Numbered from the stretch's first letter, positions 28,499 to 39,415 are shown. The stretch is 64,000 nt of DNA from Maricaulis sp. (GCF_017642925.1 NZ_JAEPOL010000007.1:112504-176503); one strand, 5' to 3'. Notes: generated from the sequence alone by a model not told the origin. Numbers and translations are program-made.

Positions 28499-29230
28499 TC
28501 ATCTTTGCCTGCACGCATGGCAGTTACATACGGCGTCTTTGGGGGTGTGGTGCACCAGACCGTGTACCACACCGCCCTCAGCGTCAAATTTACCTGAAAT
28601 ACAATCGAAGTACTGGGACTCGCCATTCTCGTAGTAGCGCCGCATCGCGTGCGCGATCAAATCGGCAAACTGGATCATCCGTGTAGATTTGCTATCTACG
28701 AACATAGGAACGTCACACAAGTTGTAGAGTTGTCCCCACTTGTGTCCTATGGATCGAAAGTCCCGCGCCAGAGATTGCAGGGATGTTTCGTATGAAGACT
28801 TATCAAGAACTATAAGTCCGCGTTGTGTATCCCCTTTTTTGTGCAGCCGACCCAGATACCTGTCAAAACGGTTGCACATATGTTCAAAGGCAAATTCCAT
28901 GGGGTCGTCCGGCGAGACTGCGGCTTTGTGTATCGCCGCGGCAAAAATGCGGACGTTATTTGACGATCCCAATATGTTCAGGGCGTCCTTGTAGGCGCTA
29001 ATGCGAGGTTCTTTGTTGATCCCTCGCCAGTGTCGCTTTCCGCTGAGTATGTCTGTCCCTCGAAATTCAATTGACTGAGGGGAGTCGGGCCAAATGCGCT
29101 CTGCCAGCATATCCAGTCGCTGCGAGAGCCAGTGAGGCATCCGCTCGAAGACGGTCAGCCCGGCCAGAATGATGTGAGTGTCGCTCGGATTACCGACCGA
29201 CCCTGAATCATCCAGATATAATATGTGCAT
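28499..29230 (-). CDS. DUF3800-domain protein
   Basis: The 243-residue protein starts MHILYLDDSGSVGNPSD, the acidic N-terminal motif of DUF3800, and later has LIVLDKSS and MFVDSKSTRMIQFADLIAHAMRRYYE, which carries the second conserved acidic cluster. The pattern suggests an RNase H-like fold with metal-binding aspartates, but no activity is established. DUF3800 genes are often found in mobile and defence-associated contexts. The gene is A+T-richer than its neighbours and is inserted between yqeY and dnaG, consistent with transfer. A C-terminal CNCHAC motif could bind metal. Confidence 0.85.
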   Translation of the reverse strand: MHILYLDDSGSVGNPSDTHIILAGLTVFERMPHWLSQRLDMLAERIWPDSPQSIEFRGTDILSGKRHWRGINKEPRISAYKDALNILGSSNNVRIFAAAIHKAAVSPDDPMEFAFEHMCNRFDRYLGRLHKKGDTQRGLIVLDKSSYETSLQSLARDFRSIGHKWGQLYNLCDVPMFVDSKSTRMIQFADLIAHAMRRYYENGESQYFDCISGKFDAEGGVVHGLVHHTPKDAVCNCHACRQR

Positions 29231-29482
29231 ATGAAGAAAAAGGCGGCCGAGCGCAGCAAGCGCTGCAACGATCTGCTAAGGCAAATCTCTCAACCGCACC
29301 TCCTAGTTAGACCCGGAGTGAGTAAATATCAAGTTGCTCGAATATGCGTGTTTATTGCTGAAAATGCAAGCTTGGGTAGAATTTCGATGAAACGAAGAGT
29401 GACGCCGGAAGCTTTCGGGCGCATCATGTCCGGCTGTGACAACGGACGGGTGAGGCAAACGCTTTCAGATGCGGCTGGGTGA
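29231..29482 (+). CDS. Possible small basic protein divergent from the DUF3800 gene
   Basis: A frame of 83 residues beginning MKKKAAERSKRCNDLL runs from 29231 into the first codons of dnaG. Its composition (Lys/Arg-rich, KYQVARICVFIAENASLGRI in the middle) is not obviously spurious, and it is A+T-rich like the adjacent DUF3800 gene. However, no ribosome site, domain or homologue was recognised. It may instead be the non-coding leader of dnaG. Confidence 0.22.
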   Translation: MKKKAAERSKRCNDLLRQISQPHLLVRPGVSKYQVARICVFIAENASLGRISMKRRVTPEAFGRIMSGCDNGRVRQTLSDAAG

Positions 29483-31307
29483 GGATTTCATCGACGAGAT
29501 CAAGGCGCGGGTCCGCCCGTCGGACCTGATCGGCCGCACCGTGCAGCTGAAACGCCAGGGCCGCGAATTCGTCGGCCTGTCGCCCTTCAAGAAAGAACGT
29601 ACGCCGTCGTTTTTCGTCAATGACGACAAGCGCTTCTACCATTGCTTTGCCAGTGGCAAGCATGGCGACGTCTTCACCTGGCTCGAGGAAATGGAAGGCC
29701 TCTCCTTCATGGAGGCGGCGGAGCGGCTGGCCGGCGAGGCCGGGCTGCGCCTGCCAGAGCCGGATCCGGAAGCTCACGAGAAGACCGTCCACCGCAAATC
29801 CCTCGTGGAATGGATGGAGGTGGCCCAGGCTTTTTATCTGCGGGCCCTGCGCCAGCCGGAAGGCGAGGCGGCGCGGACCTATCTCAAGGGGCGCGGCCTG
29901 ACCGGTCAGGACTGTGTGCGTTTCGGTATCGGCTTCGCCCCTGACGGGCGGACGGCGCTGAAGGACGAGCTGGTGACGGCCGGGGCGCCGGTCGAGGACC
30001 TGGTCGAGTGCGGCCTGCTGATCCAGCCCGATCACGGTTCGCCCTATGACCGGTTCCGCGACCGCATCATGTTCCCGATCCACGATCCGCGCGGCCGGCT
30101 GGTCGCCTTTGGCGGCCGGGCGCTGAACAAGGACGCGCGGGCGAAGTATCTCAACTCGCCCGAGACGCCGATCTTCCACAAGGGTTCGGTGCTCTATCGC
30201 TATCCCGAAGCGCGCAAGGCGGCCTCCGATCCCAAGCAGACGATCCGCGGCCTGATCGTAGCAGAAGGCTATCTCGACGTGATCGCCCTGGCGCGCGCCG
30301 GGCTGGACCATGGCGTGGCCCCGCTGGGCACGGCCGTCACCGAGGACCAGATCCAGCTCTTGTGGCGCGCCGGTGGCGAGCCGGTGATGTGCCTGGACGG
30401 CGACAGTGCCGGCCGTGGGGCGGCCTTCAAGGCGGCCGACCGGGCGCTGCCGCTGCTGCAGCCGGGCAAGACGCTGCGCTTTGCCTTCATGCCTGAGGGC
30501 AAGGATCCGGACGATCTCCTGCGCGAGGAGGGCGCCAATGCGCTGCGCGCGGTGTTCACCGAGACCCGTTCGCTGGCCGATCTCCTGTGGGAGCGCGAGG
30601 TTCATGCCGAACCGCTCGACGATCCGGATCGCCGGGCCGGCTTCCGCAGGCGGATCCGGGGGCTTGTTTCCCAGATCGCCGATACCGATATACGCGAAGA
30701 ATACCGGCGTGAGTTCGACCAGCGCATGGACGCGCTGTTCGGCGGCCGGCCGCAGCAGACGCGGCGGACCTCCGGAGCTTACGGGCGGAAAATGCCGCCC
30801 ATGCGGGCCAGCGCCGAACTGAAACGCAAGACGCAGGCTGCAGGCCGGCAACCGGCCGATCATCTGGCGCGTCACCTGCTTCTCGCCGCGATCGATTACC
30901 CCGATATCGCGGTCGACCAGGTGGAGACATTGGCGCTTTTGCGCCTCGGTTCGCTTGACTCACTGCGCGACGCCGTTTTAGACGCCTGCTCTTCTGGGCA
31001 GTCTGTGCAAACCGACACGCTTAGGGCCAGATTGGCCGAAGCCGGATATGCGGCAACGATGAAGCGGTTGGACGGAGAGCGCGGCCCCATGCAGGCGGCA
31101 CTGGGCGGAACGGAGGCGTCCTTCAAGGCACGAACACAGGCTTGGACGCGCCTGGCAGCAGCCTATATGGAACGAAGCGAGGCACAGCGCCGGCGCGACG
31201 AGATACGCGCACGGCTGAACGAAGAAATTGGCAGGGACGATTCCGAGAGTGTGCGGCGGCTGGTCGAGGCCTGGCGCCGGGAAACCTCGCGATCGGAACC
31301 GTCCTGA
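29469..31307 (+). CDS. dnaG: DNA primase
   Basis: The 612-residue protein has an N-terminal CHC2-type domain, a TOPRIM core (LIVAEGYLDVIALARAGLDHGVAPLGTAVTEDQ, then MCLDGDSAGRGAAFKAADRAL) and a C-terminal DnaB-interaction region. It lays RNA primers at the replication fork. In the CHC2 motif, only one of the four canonical zinc ligands remains: the positions equivalent to E. coli Cys40, His43, Cys61 and Cys64 read S38, K41, C59 and S62 (SPFKKERTPSFF, HCFASGKHGD). I believe this degeneration is shared by other alphaproteobacteria, but cannot check. It precedes rpoD by 53 bases as in the classic macromolecular-synthesis operon. Confidence 0.96.
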   Translation: MRLGEDFIDEIKARVRPSDLIGRTVQLKRQGREFVGLSPFKKERTPSFFVNDDKRFYHCFASGKHGDVFTWLEEMEGLSFMEAAERLAGEAGLRLPEPDPEAHEKTVHRKSLVEWMEVAQAFYLRALRQPEGEAARTYLKGRGLTGQDCVRFGIGFAPDGRTALKDELVTAGAPVEDLVECGLLIQPDHGSPYDRFRDRIMFPIHDPRGRLVAFGGRALNKDARAKYLNSPETPIFHKGSVLYRYPEARKAASDPKQTIRGLIVAEGYLDVIALARAGLDHGVAPLGTAVTEDQIQLLWRAGGEPVMCLDGDSAGRGAAFKAADRALPLLQPGKTLRFAFMPEGKDPDDLLREEGANALRAVFTETRSLADLLWEREVHAEPLDDPDRRAGFRRRIRGLVSQIADTDIREEYRREFDQRMDALFGGRPQQTRRTSGAYGRKMPPMRASAELKRKTQAAGRQPADHLARHLLLAAIDYPDIAVDQVETLALLRLGSLDSLRDAVLDACSSGQSVQTDTLRARLAEAGYAATMKRLDGERGPMQAALGGTEASFKARTQAWTRLAAAYMERSEAQRRRDEIRARLNEEIGRDDSESVRRLVEAWRRETSRSEPS

Positions 31308-31360
31308 CACGGAACACATTCCAATTGTGCGCACTGGGCAGCGCGACAAGGGACGAATAA

Positions 31361-33460
<2,100 letters not shown>

Positions 33461-33463
<3 letters not shown>

Positions 33464-33503
33464 TCCGCCGAAGGCGGATCATCCCGGACCCGTTCCGGGA
33501 TCC
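33461..33503. repeat. Two adjacent hairpins after rpoD
   Basis: GATCCGCC-GAA-GGCGGATC (33462-33480) directly overlaps the rpoD stop, and ATCCCGGA...TCCGGGAT follows (33481-33501). They may stabilise the 3' end of the transcript or represent short palindromic repeats. Confidence 0.5.
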
Positions 33504-33522
33504 GGACGCAACACGCTCAACG

Positions 33523-33551
33523 AAAAGCCGGCCTTCGGGCCGGCTTTTTTT
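33523..33551 (+). terminator. Rho-independent terminator of rpoD
   Basis: AAAAGCCGGCC (33523-33533), a stable TTCG loop and GGCCGGCTTTT (33538-33548) form an 11-bp stem continuing into a run of seven T residues. Confidence 0.92.
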
Positions 33552-33606
33552 GTTGGCGCCGGCCTGTCCAATCGACTTCCCGGGACTTCGGCCCTAGAGT
33601 TTAGCG

Positions 33607-33927
33607 ATGAACGCCAAACTCCGTGCGATTGAGGTCGATGAGACGACGGCGGCGCTGCTCGAGGCCCGAGCCGCGGCACGCAATCTCACCGTGGCAGAGC
33701 TATTGGCTGACCTGGCCGCCAGCGAAGCAGGTTTGCCGGCAGACCTGGCTGAGCAGCGGGCGGCCGGAACAGGACCCTGGTCGCCGGAAGTGCTGGCCGA
33801 GGATGAGCGCAGACTGCTGGCCTTCCGCGAGGTGCGCAGCGGTGCTGACTGGAGCGATGTCCGGGACTGGATGGAGAGCTGGGGGCGTCCGTCTGAAGAC
33901 CCTGCTCCGAAGGCTCGCAAGCTTTGA
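33607..33927 (+). CDS. Antitoxin of a ParDE/RelBE-type toxin-antitoxin pair
   Basis: The 106-residue protein begins with a ribbon-helix-helix-like segment (KLRAIEVDETTAALLEARAAARNLTVAELLADL) followed by an extended charged tail expected to wrap the toxin. It overlaps the next gene by 4 bases (TTGA at 33924-33927), the usual antitoxin-toxin coupling. It is a predicted DNA-binding autorepressor with the toxin. The family call rests mainly on the toxin partner. Confidence 0.78.
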   Translation: MNAKLRAIEVDETTAALLEARAAARNLTVAELLADLAASEAGLPADLAEQRAAGTGPWSPEVLAEDERRLLAFREVRSGADWSDVRDWMESWGRPSEDPAPKARKL

Positions 33928-34205
33928 AGGTCAGGGTCTCAGGGGCCGCGCTGCAGGATATAGCGCGCCTGAGGACCTTCCTCTCCGACCAGGCCGCACC
34001 CGCGGCCCCGCGAGTGGCGGCAGTGATCGTGTCGGCGATCGAAAACCTGTCGACCTTCCCGCGACTGGGGCGAACATCGTCCGGGAATATCCGCGAACTC
34101 TTCATCCCCTTCGGACAGGCCGGCTATATCGTCCGCTATGCCATCTTTGAGAATGCGGAAGAGATCGTGATCCTTCGCGTGTGGCACGGCCGGGAGGCGC
34201 GCTGA
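33924..34205 (+). CDS. ParE/RelE-superfamily toxin
   Basis: The 93-residue product starts at a TTG overlapping the antitoxin stop. The ParE/RelE fold is visible: VRVSGAALQDIARLRTFL, the central NLSTFPRLGRTSSGNIRELFI, and the C-terminal GYIVRYAIFENAEEIVILRVWHGREAR, which matches ParE toxins that poison gyrase more than ribosome-dependent RelE. The pair lies just after the rpoD terminator. The following 272 bases to the S41 gene contain nothing recognisable. Confidence 0.85.
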   Translation: MKVRVSGAALQDIARLRTFLSDQAAPAAPRVAAVIVSAIENLSTFPRLGRTSSGNIRELFIPFGQAGYIVRYAIFENAEEIVILRVWHGREAR

Positions 34206-34477
34206 CTTGGCTGCAGGGGCAGAGGAGCAATTCCGGCGTCTCTAGTCCTGTTCCGCCTGTATGCGCGATCTGTCGACCTGCCTGTCTGTGATCGTGCTGA
34301 CCAATCGCGAGGAAAGCCCTGAGGCCCTGTCGCCCATGGCGATCGCCTGGGCTGCCGCTCATGCCGTGGATGAATAACTGCCGGGAATAGCCCGACCTCT
34401 CCAATCCGTAAGTCCGCCGTCACTGCCCGGACGGGTGTCCGTCTGCCAAATGGACACAGGCTGAGGGAGGACATGTG

Positions 34478-35422
34478 ATGCCGGATATCCGGGCAGTTTT
34501 GCTGGCAGTGAGCACTGCGAGCGTTCAGGTGGCGGCGGCGCAGGCGGAGGAGCCTGTTGCGTATCGCTGGTCTGCGGCGCTCGAGGAAGTCGCGGTCTAT
34601 CTGGAAGACGATTACATCTACGCGCAGACCGGTGCGGCCATGGCGCGCCATCTTCGCGAGAATGGCGGCGAATACGATCAGGCCGCCGATCTGGACGCGC
34701 TTGCGCAAGCGCTGACGGGAGATCTCTACGATATCGCTCAGGACCACCATTTACGCCTGTGGACCCAGGGCAGCCGTGCCGCACCGTCGCGAGCGCCGAT
34801 GTCCCGCGAACAGATCGAGCATTGCCGCACGGCCTCGATCGAGCACCGCTGGCTGGCGCCGGATATCGGCTATATCCAGTTTCCGCGCTTCCGGTCCGAG
34901 CCGGAGTATCTGGCCGGTTTCGATGCCGCGATGGAGACGCTGGACGGGGCGGATGCGATCATTCTCGATCTGCGCGCCAATTGCGGTGGTGACGAGATGG
35001 CGGTGCGCCATCTCTCGACCTATTTCTTCGATCAGCCGACCCATCTGGTGAGTTCGCAGATCGGCGATGGCGAGCCGCGCGAGCGCTGGACGCTGGATAC
35101 CGTCCCCGGACCGCGCCAGCCCGCGGCCGCGCTCTACATCCTGGTCGACAATGGCACGTTCTCGGCCGCTGAATCCTTCAGCTTCGGCATGCGTGCGACG
35201 GGCCGTGCGACACTGGCCGGCATCCCCACAGGCGGTGGTGGACATTTCGGCGCAACGGTCGAGCTGGACAGCGGCATGCGGATGTTCCTGCCGATCGGCC
35301 GTACTTTCGATCCGCGCACAGGCGAGGGCTGGGAGGCGACGGGGATCATGCCGGACGTCCGGACAGACACGTCGGATGCAGCGCTCGATGCGGCGGTGGC
35401 GGACTTCAGGGCCGCACATTGA
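34478..35422 (+). CDS. Secreted S41-family (C-terminal-processing/IRBP-like) peptidase
   Basis: From the ATG at 34478 (GGAGG seven bases upstream; a GTG lies immediately before) the protein has 314 residues with a short signal (IRAVLLAVSTASVQVAAAQA). The S41 core is recognised by DIGYIQFPRF, ADAIILDLRANCGGDEMAVRHLSTYFF, and LVDNGTFSAAESFSFGMRATGRATLAGIPTGGGGHFG, with the expected nucleophilic Ser in TFSAAES. The lysine of the CtpA Ser-Lys dyad is not found at the usual spacing, as in the tricorn/IRBP-like branch. No PDZ domain is present. The substrate is unknown. Confidence 0.84.
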   Translation: MPDIRAVLLAVSTASVQVAAAQAEEPVAYRWSAALEEVAVYLEDDYIYAQTGAAMARHLRENGGEYDQAADLDALAQALTGDLYDIAQDHHLRLWTQGSRAAPSRAPMSREQIEHCRTASIEHRWLAPDIGYIQFPRFRSEPEYLAGFDAAMETLDGADAIILDLRANCGGDEMAVRHLSTYFFDQPTHLVSSQIGDGEPRERWTLDTVPGPRQPAAALYILVDNGTFSAAESFSFGMRATGRATLAGIPTGGGGHFGATVELDSGMRMFLPIGRTFDPRTGEGWEATGIMPDVRTDTSDAALDAAVADFRAAH

Positions 35423-35478
35423 AGACTGGTGCCGGGGGCGGGCTTGCTCTTGTGGCGTGAGCGCGCGACAAACAGGCC

Positions 35479-35901
35479 ATGCCCCTGCACCGCATCGCCA
35501 TTCCCACCACCGGTCCCGGCCTCTACGAATTCTCCGGCGAGGTCGATAATTTCGTACGCAAAGTAAATCCCGCGGAAGGGGTGTTGACGGCCTATGTTCG
35601 GCATACTTCCTGCTCGCTGGTGATCCAGGAAAACGCAGACAGCGACGTGCAGCGCGACCTCGCCGAATTCTTCCGGCGGCTGGTGCCCGATGCCGACGAT
35701 CCGTCCATGTCCTGGCTGTGGCACACCACGGAAGGGCCGGACGACATGCCGGCCCATATCAAGGCCGCGCTGACCCAGACCTCGCTGGGCATCCCGGTCG
35801 AGGATGGCCGCCTGCTGCTGGGTACATGGCAGGGGATCTATCTGTTCGAACACCGTCACCGCCCCCACCGCCGCGAAGTGGTTCTTCACCTCGCAGCGTA
35901 A
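35479..35901 (+). CDS. YjbQ / UPF0047 family protein
   Basis: The 140-residue protein matches the YjbQ family, which has been reported to have weak thiamine-phosphate synthase activity. Conserved blocks are VRHTSCSLVIQENADSDV, WHTTEGPDDMPAHIKAAL and LLLGTWQGIYLFEHRHRPH, including the histidines lining the active pocket. It lies 56 bases after the S41 peptidase gene, with no evident terminator between, and may be co-transcribed. Its true cellular role is unsettled. Confidence 0.9.
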   Translation: MPLHRIAIPTTGPGLYEFSGEVDNFVRKVNPAEGVLTAYVRHTSCSLVIQENADSDVQRDLAEFFRRLVPDADDPSMSWLWHTTEGPDDMPAHIKAALTQTSLGIPVEDGRLLLGTWQGIYLFEHRHRPHRREVVLHLAA

Positions 35902-35917
35902 GGGATGCGGGGAGGGC

Positions 35918-35948
35918 GAGGGACATGTACCTCCGGTACGTGTCCCTC
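35918..35948. terminator. 14-bp stem-loop between convergent yjbQ and DUF4349 genes
   Basis: GAGGGACATGTACC (35918-35931) pairs with GGTACGTGTCCCTC (35935-35948) apart from one wobble, across a 3-base loop. It lies between two convergent stop codons and probably acts as a bidirectional terminator, though no T run follows. Confidence 0.5.
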
Positions 35949-35952
35949 CTAG

Positions 35953-36897
35953 CTAGCCTGCCGCCTGTTCGGCCTTGCGCTTGCGCCACAGGCTGCGCAG
36001 CCAGCGGCCCAGCAGCCAGAAGACCGGCACGATCACGATCAGCCAGGGCAGGGCCGAGGCGATGAAGGTGATGACATTGGCCAGGCCCGAGGCAAAGTTG
36101 CCGGCCAGATTGCGCAGCGCCCGGCCCAGCGGCTCGAAGGCGCCGCGGCTGACCGGCTCGATGAGTGAGGTGTAGTTCAGCGTCAGGTCCGACATGGAGA
36201 CGCGGCCCCGCATGACACGCAATTGCGCCTCGGCACCCTCGATCTCGCCCTGCAGACGAGCCAGTTCGCGCTCGACACTGACGAGTTCCTCCACGCTGGC
36301 GCCGGGACGTTCCAGGAGGGCGGTGAGGCGGGTGCGCAGGGTGCGTTTGGCGGTCAGACGCGCTTCGGCGTCATAGATCGAGGCGGTCAGATCGTCGGCC
36401 GACTGGGACTGGTGCATGATGCGGCCGCCGGCGGCGTCGATCTCGCCGGCCAGCCCGTCGCGGAAATCCTCGATCCAGTCCGGCACGGCCCGCAGGGAGA
36501 GCGAGCCCGCCGAGCCGCGATCGCCCTGGGCATAGATATTGGCATTGACGACCTGGCAGGCTGCTGGTCCGGCATCGAGACAGGCCTGGCGATGCGCCTC
36601 GATCAGCGGCTCGGTCGCCTCGCGCGGGGTCTCCAGCTGGTAGTTGTAGCGATAGGCGATCAGGCGCTCGGTAATCGCATCTGCACCGCCGCCGGCAGGC
36701 TGGGGCTCGGCCTCCATCATGGCGGGCGGTGGTGCTGCGCGCTCGCGGGTGATCCGGTTGCCGGAAACGGTGATGGCGTCCTCGTCGTACAAGCCCAGTT
36801 CACTGACGGCATAGCCGTCGTTTTCGTATCGATCGGCCCCCTCGCACGCTGTCAGTGCCAGACCGACAGCGAGAACTGCCCAAACGCGTGATGTCAT
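35953..36897 (-). CDS. DUF4349-domain lipoprotein
   Basis: The ATG at 36897 follows AGGACAGG and gives 314 residues with a lipobox LTAC (Cys about 18). The DUF4349 region covers the middle: RYNYQLETP, a coiled coil (TASIYDAEARLTAKRTLRTRLTALLE, VEELVSVERELARLQGEIEGAEAQLRVMRGRV), and DLTLNYTS. A C-terminal membrane helix (FIASALPWLIVIVPVFWLLGRWL) ends in a basic tail. The arrangement places the coiled coil in the periplasm between an outer-leaflet lipid anchor and an inner-membrane helix. Function is unknown. A longer upstream frame is spurious. Confidence 0.85.
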   Translation of the reverse strand: MTSRVWAVLAVGLALTACEGADRYENDGYAVSELGLYDEDAITVSGNRITRERAAPPPAMMEAEPQPAGGGADAITERLIAYRYNYQLETPREATEPLIEAHRQACLDAGPAACQVVNANIYAQGDRGSAGSLSLRAVPDWIEDFRDGLAGEIDAAGGRIMHQSQSADDLTASIYDAEARLTAKRTLRTRLTALLERPGASVEELVSVERELARLQGEIEGAEAQLRVMRGRVSMSDLTLNYTSLIEPVSRGAFEPLGRALRNLAGNFASGLANVITFIASALPWLIVIVPVFWLLGRWLRSLWRKRKAEQAAG

Positions 36898-37012
36898 GAT
36901 CCTGTCCTTTTCTCCCCAAGGGCGCCTCGCCCGCGGGACATGATGAGAGAAAACGGGGCCGAATTCAGGCGCGTAGCCTTCGCGCCGCTTCCCACTTTTT
37001 GCTGAAAATGCT

Positions 37013-37951
37013 TCAGCCACCATTCGCGGTGAGGAGGCGCTCATAACTGTCCACCAGCGCCAGATAGGGCGGCACATTCGTGTTCTGGATCTCGCCGCCG
37101 GTATCGACCGCCATCTTGATCTCGAAATGCAGGTGGATGGTGGTCGCCGTGCCGCCGAACTCGTTGGACACATAGCCGATCCGCTCGCCCTGGCTGACCC
37201 GGTCGCCGGCCTCGACCAGCAGCGTGTCCTTTTCCAGGTGGAGATAGGTGTAGCGCACGCCGTCATCGCTCATCAGGCGCACCGAATAGGAGCCGATCGA
37301 GGTGATGGTGCCGTCGGCGACGGCAACGGCCCAGTGGATCGCATCCTGGCAGGTGGCGGGGCGGATATCCTGGCCCTGATGGCCGGTGCCGGACGGGCAC
37401 ATGGGCGTGCCATAGCCGCGGGTCTCGCAGAAATTGTCGCGCCAGGCATAGGCGTAGTTATTGGCATTGCACTGTCCGCCGCCCGGGCCGAGATAGCCGC
37501 CATGTCCGTAGACCTGGCTGTTGGCATAGGCCTGGCCGGCCTCCATGGGAAAGCGCATGGCCGGGGAATAATTGATCTGCAGCGTCTGGCCGGTGCCGCT
37601 GTCGGCCACGAGATCGCCGGCGGGCATCCAGCTGAATTCGATGCCGGCCTCATCCTCCGGACCGGGCGGGAGTTCGGGATAGGGATCGGGTTCGGCGGGC
37701 GGGATGTCCTCACCGGGCGCCGGCGGGTCTTCGGGCTGGGGCAATTCGTCCGGCGGATCGGCCGGTTCGGGATCGGTCGGGACCGGTTCTTCCGGTTGCG
37801 GATCGGTTTCCGGGTCAGCCATGGGCGTCTCCTCTGCCATCGGGTCCGGGGCCGGCGGGGGCAGGCTGGCCTCCCGGGGCCACCAGATCATCGCCGCGAC
37901 CCCTGCGGTTGCAACGGCAGCGGCGAGCGTGAGTTCCGCAGCGCGCGACAT
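37013..37951 (-). CDS. M23 (LytM-family) peptidoglycan peptidase
   Basis: The ATG at 37951 overlaps the stop of the upstream gene (TGATG), giving 312 residues. An N-terminal membrane segment (LTLAAAVATAGVAAMIWW) anchors it. A long Pro/Glu/Asp-rich linker (residues ~35-110) likely spans the periplasm. The M23 domain shows the metal ligands in GHQGQDI (H-x3-D) and HLHFEI (H-x-H), so it appears catalytically competent. Several extra cysteines (GGQCNANNYAYAWRDNFCETR, split by a loop, and MCPSG) suggest disulfides. Confidence 0.86.
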   Translation of the reverse strand: MSRAAELTLAAAVATAGVAAMIWWPREASLPPPAPDPMAEETPMADPETDPQPEEPVPTDPEPADPPDELPQPEDPPAPGEDIPPAEPDPYPELPPGPEDEAGIEFSWMPAGDLVADSGTGQTLQINYSPAMRFPMEAGQAYANSQVYGHGGYLGPGGGQCNANNYAYAWRDNFCETRGYGTPMCPSGTGHQGQDIRPATCQDAIHWAVAVADGTITSIGSYSVRLMSDDGVRYTYLHLEKDTLLVEAGDRVSQGERIGYVSNEFGGTATTIHLHFEIKMAVDTGGEIQNTNVPPYLALVDSYERLLTANGG

Positions 37952-38637
37952 CACTCCTCTCCCGGTTCGGGGCTGCCGGCGGCGATCATCAGCGCGTCGG
38001 CGAGCTGGCGGACATAGGTTTCGGAGGTGCAGCGCGTGTCGGTCCCGGGCTCCGCGCATTCCACGGTGACGGAATAGGCGGCGCCATAGCGGTTGAAGGA
38101 CAGTTCCCGGCCATACTCGGTCTGGCTGACGCGGTAGCCCGCCGGGTCGGCAGCGCGCAGCCGGCGGCGGCTGGCCGCGTCCGGTGTCACGGCATGGGCG
38201 AGGCGGGTGCCGAACACCTCAATGAGAATGTCCGGCCCGGTAATCGACAGGGTGTAGAAATCGGCCTGCGGGAAGAGGCGGGTCACGGCGCTCTCGCCTA
38301 GGCCGAGTGCGGCAGATGTGGGAATGAGGACCGGCAGGCGGGTCGCCGTCACATTGGCGGCGCCGTCATTGACCGGCTGGGGGAAGCGCTGAACCTGCCG
38401 CACGGCAACGGTCTGGGTATTGAATTGCGTCTGGGTGCGGGCATCTTCGCGCGCCGCGGTCCAGTTGATGGGCATGGTGCGCGGTGCATCCGGGGCGGCC
38501 GGCTGTTGCTGCTGTTGCACGGCGGCGAGGCTGGCCGTGCGTACGGGTTCGGCAGGCGGCCGGGTCTGTGCCGACAGGCCGAGCGAAGCGGCCGCCAGTG
38601 TCGCGATACCGGCAATACGTCCCAGGCGAGGTTCCAT
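37951..38637 (-). CDS. Hypothetical secreted protein coupled to an M23 peptidase
   Basis: The 228-residue product has a signal peptide (RLGRIAGIATLAAASLGLSAQ), then a low-complexity Gln/Pro-rich stretch (AAVQQQQQPAAPDAP). A folded C-terminal part contains RLPVLIPTSAALGLGESAVTRLF and FYTLSITGPDILIEVFGTRLAH, and two cysteines (VECAEPGTDTRC). I do not recognise the family. Translational coupling with the M23 gene downstream suggests a shared role at the cell wall. Confidence 0.7.
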   Translation of the reverse strand: MEPRLGRIAGIATLAAASLGLSAQTRPPAEPVRTASLAAVQQQQQPAAPDAPRTMPINWTAAREDARTQTQFNTQTVAVRQVQRFPQPVNDGAANVTATRLPVLIPTSAALGLGESAVTRLFPQADFYTLSITGPDILIEVFGTRLAHAVTPDAASRRRLRAADPAGYRVSQTEYGRELSFNRYGAAYSVTVECAEPGTDTRCTSETYVRQLADALMIAAGSPEPGEE

Positions 38638-38964
38638 ATCCAGCTCCCCTTTGGCGGAGTATAGCGCAGTTTTGCAGCCTGTGCATGAACCTTCGATGAG
38701 GGGCGCCCCGGTCGGAGACGGTTGTCGCGACGGTTATCACGAATGAGCGGGTTTCATGGCTTATGAGTGCCCTTGCGCCGGGCCGACCGGTATGATGGAG
38801 CCAGTTGATCGAGCGCCAGCATGTTGGGTGAAATCCGGTCCCGGGCACAACCGGTGGCGGTTCCGCGCAGGCCTGAATGCCGCAAATCCGGTTTTCGCCG
38901 TTGAAATTCCGGCCCGGCGCACGTATGTGCAGTGCAGCAACCTCTGTGTAGTCAGGAGAGCGCG
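38638..38964. other. 327-base divergent intergenic region before panD
   Basis: No gene was seen. It must contain the promoters of the leftward secreted-protein/M23 pair and of panD. A small inverted repeat GCAC-GTAT-GTGC lies about 40 bases upstream of panD. No regulator could be assigned. Confidence 0.35.
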
Positions 38965-39330
38965 ATGCGCCTCACCATGATGAAATGCAAGCTTCACCGT
39001 GCGGTCGTCACCCAGGCGGACCTGCACTATGAAGGCTCCATCTCCATCGACCGCGATTATCTGGAAGCCGCCGGCATCCTGCCCTACGAGCAGGTCGATG
39101 TGCTGAACATCAATAATGGCGAGCGGTTCACGACCTATGCCATCGAGGCGCCGCGCGGCAGCCGCACCTTCGGCATCAATGGCGCTGCGGCCCGTCTGGC
39201 CCAGCCGGGCGACCGGATCATTGTCGTCGCCTATGCCGGCATGGATGCGGCCGAGGCCGAGAATTACGTGCCGACCGTGGTGTTGTTCGACGAACACAAC
39301 CAGGTCGTCTCCAAGCCGAAAGCGGCCTGA
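38965..39330 (+). CDS. panD: Aspartate 1-decarboxylase (pyruvoyl-dependent) proenzyme
   Basis: The 121-residue proenzyme begins [13 protein letters not shown] after GGAG. It cleaves itself between G24 and S25 in YEGSI to form the pyruvoyl cofactor, then converts aspartate to beta-alanine for pantothenate and coenzyme A synthesis. Other conserved segments are [18 protein letters not shown] and [21 protein letters not shown]. Other pantothenate genes are not nearby. Confidence 0.96.
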   Translation: MRLTMMKCKLHRAVVTQADLHYEGSISIDRDYLEAAGILPYEQVDVLNINNGERFTTYAIEAPRGSRTFGINGAAARLAQPGDRIIVVAYAGMDAAEAENYVPTVVLFDEHNQVVSKPKAA

Positions 39331-39415
39331 TCGCGCGGTCCTGAATACAACCTTCGGAACCGCACGGCCGACTGCACGTTTCTCTTTCGTCACTAACGGA
39401 CGGAAGGAGCCAGTC

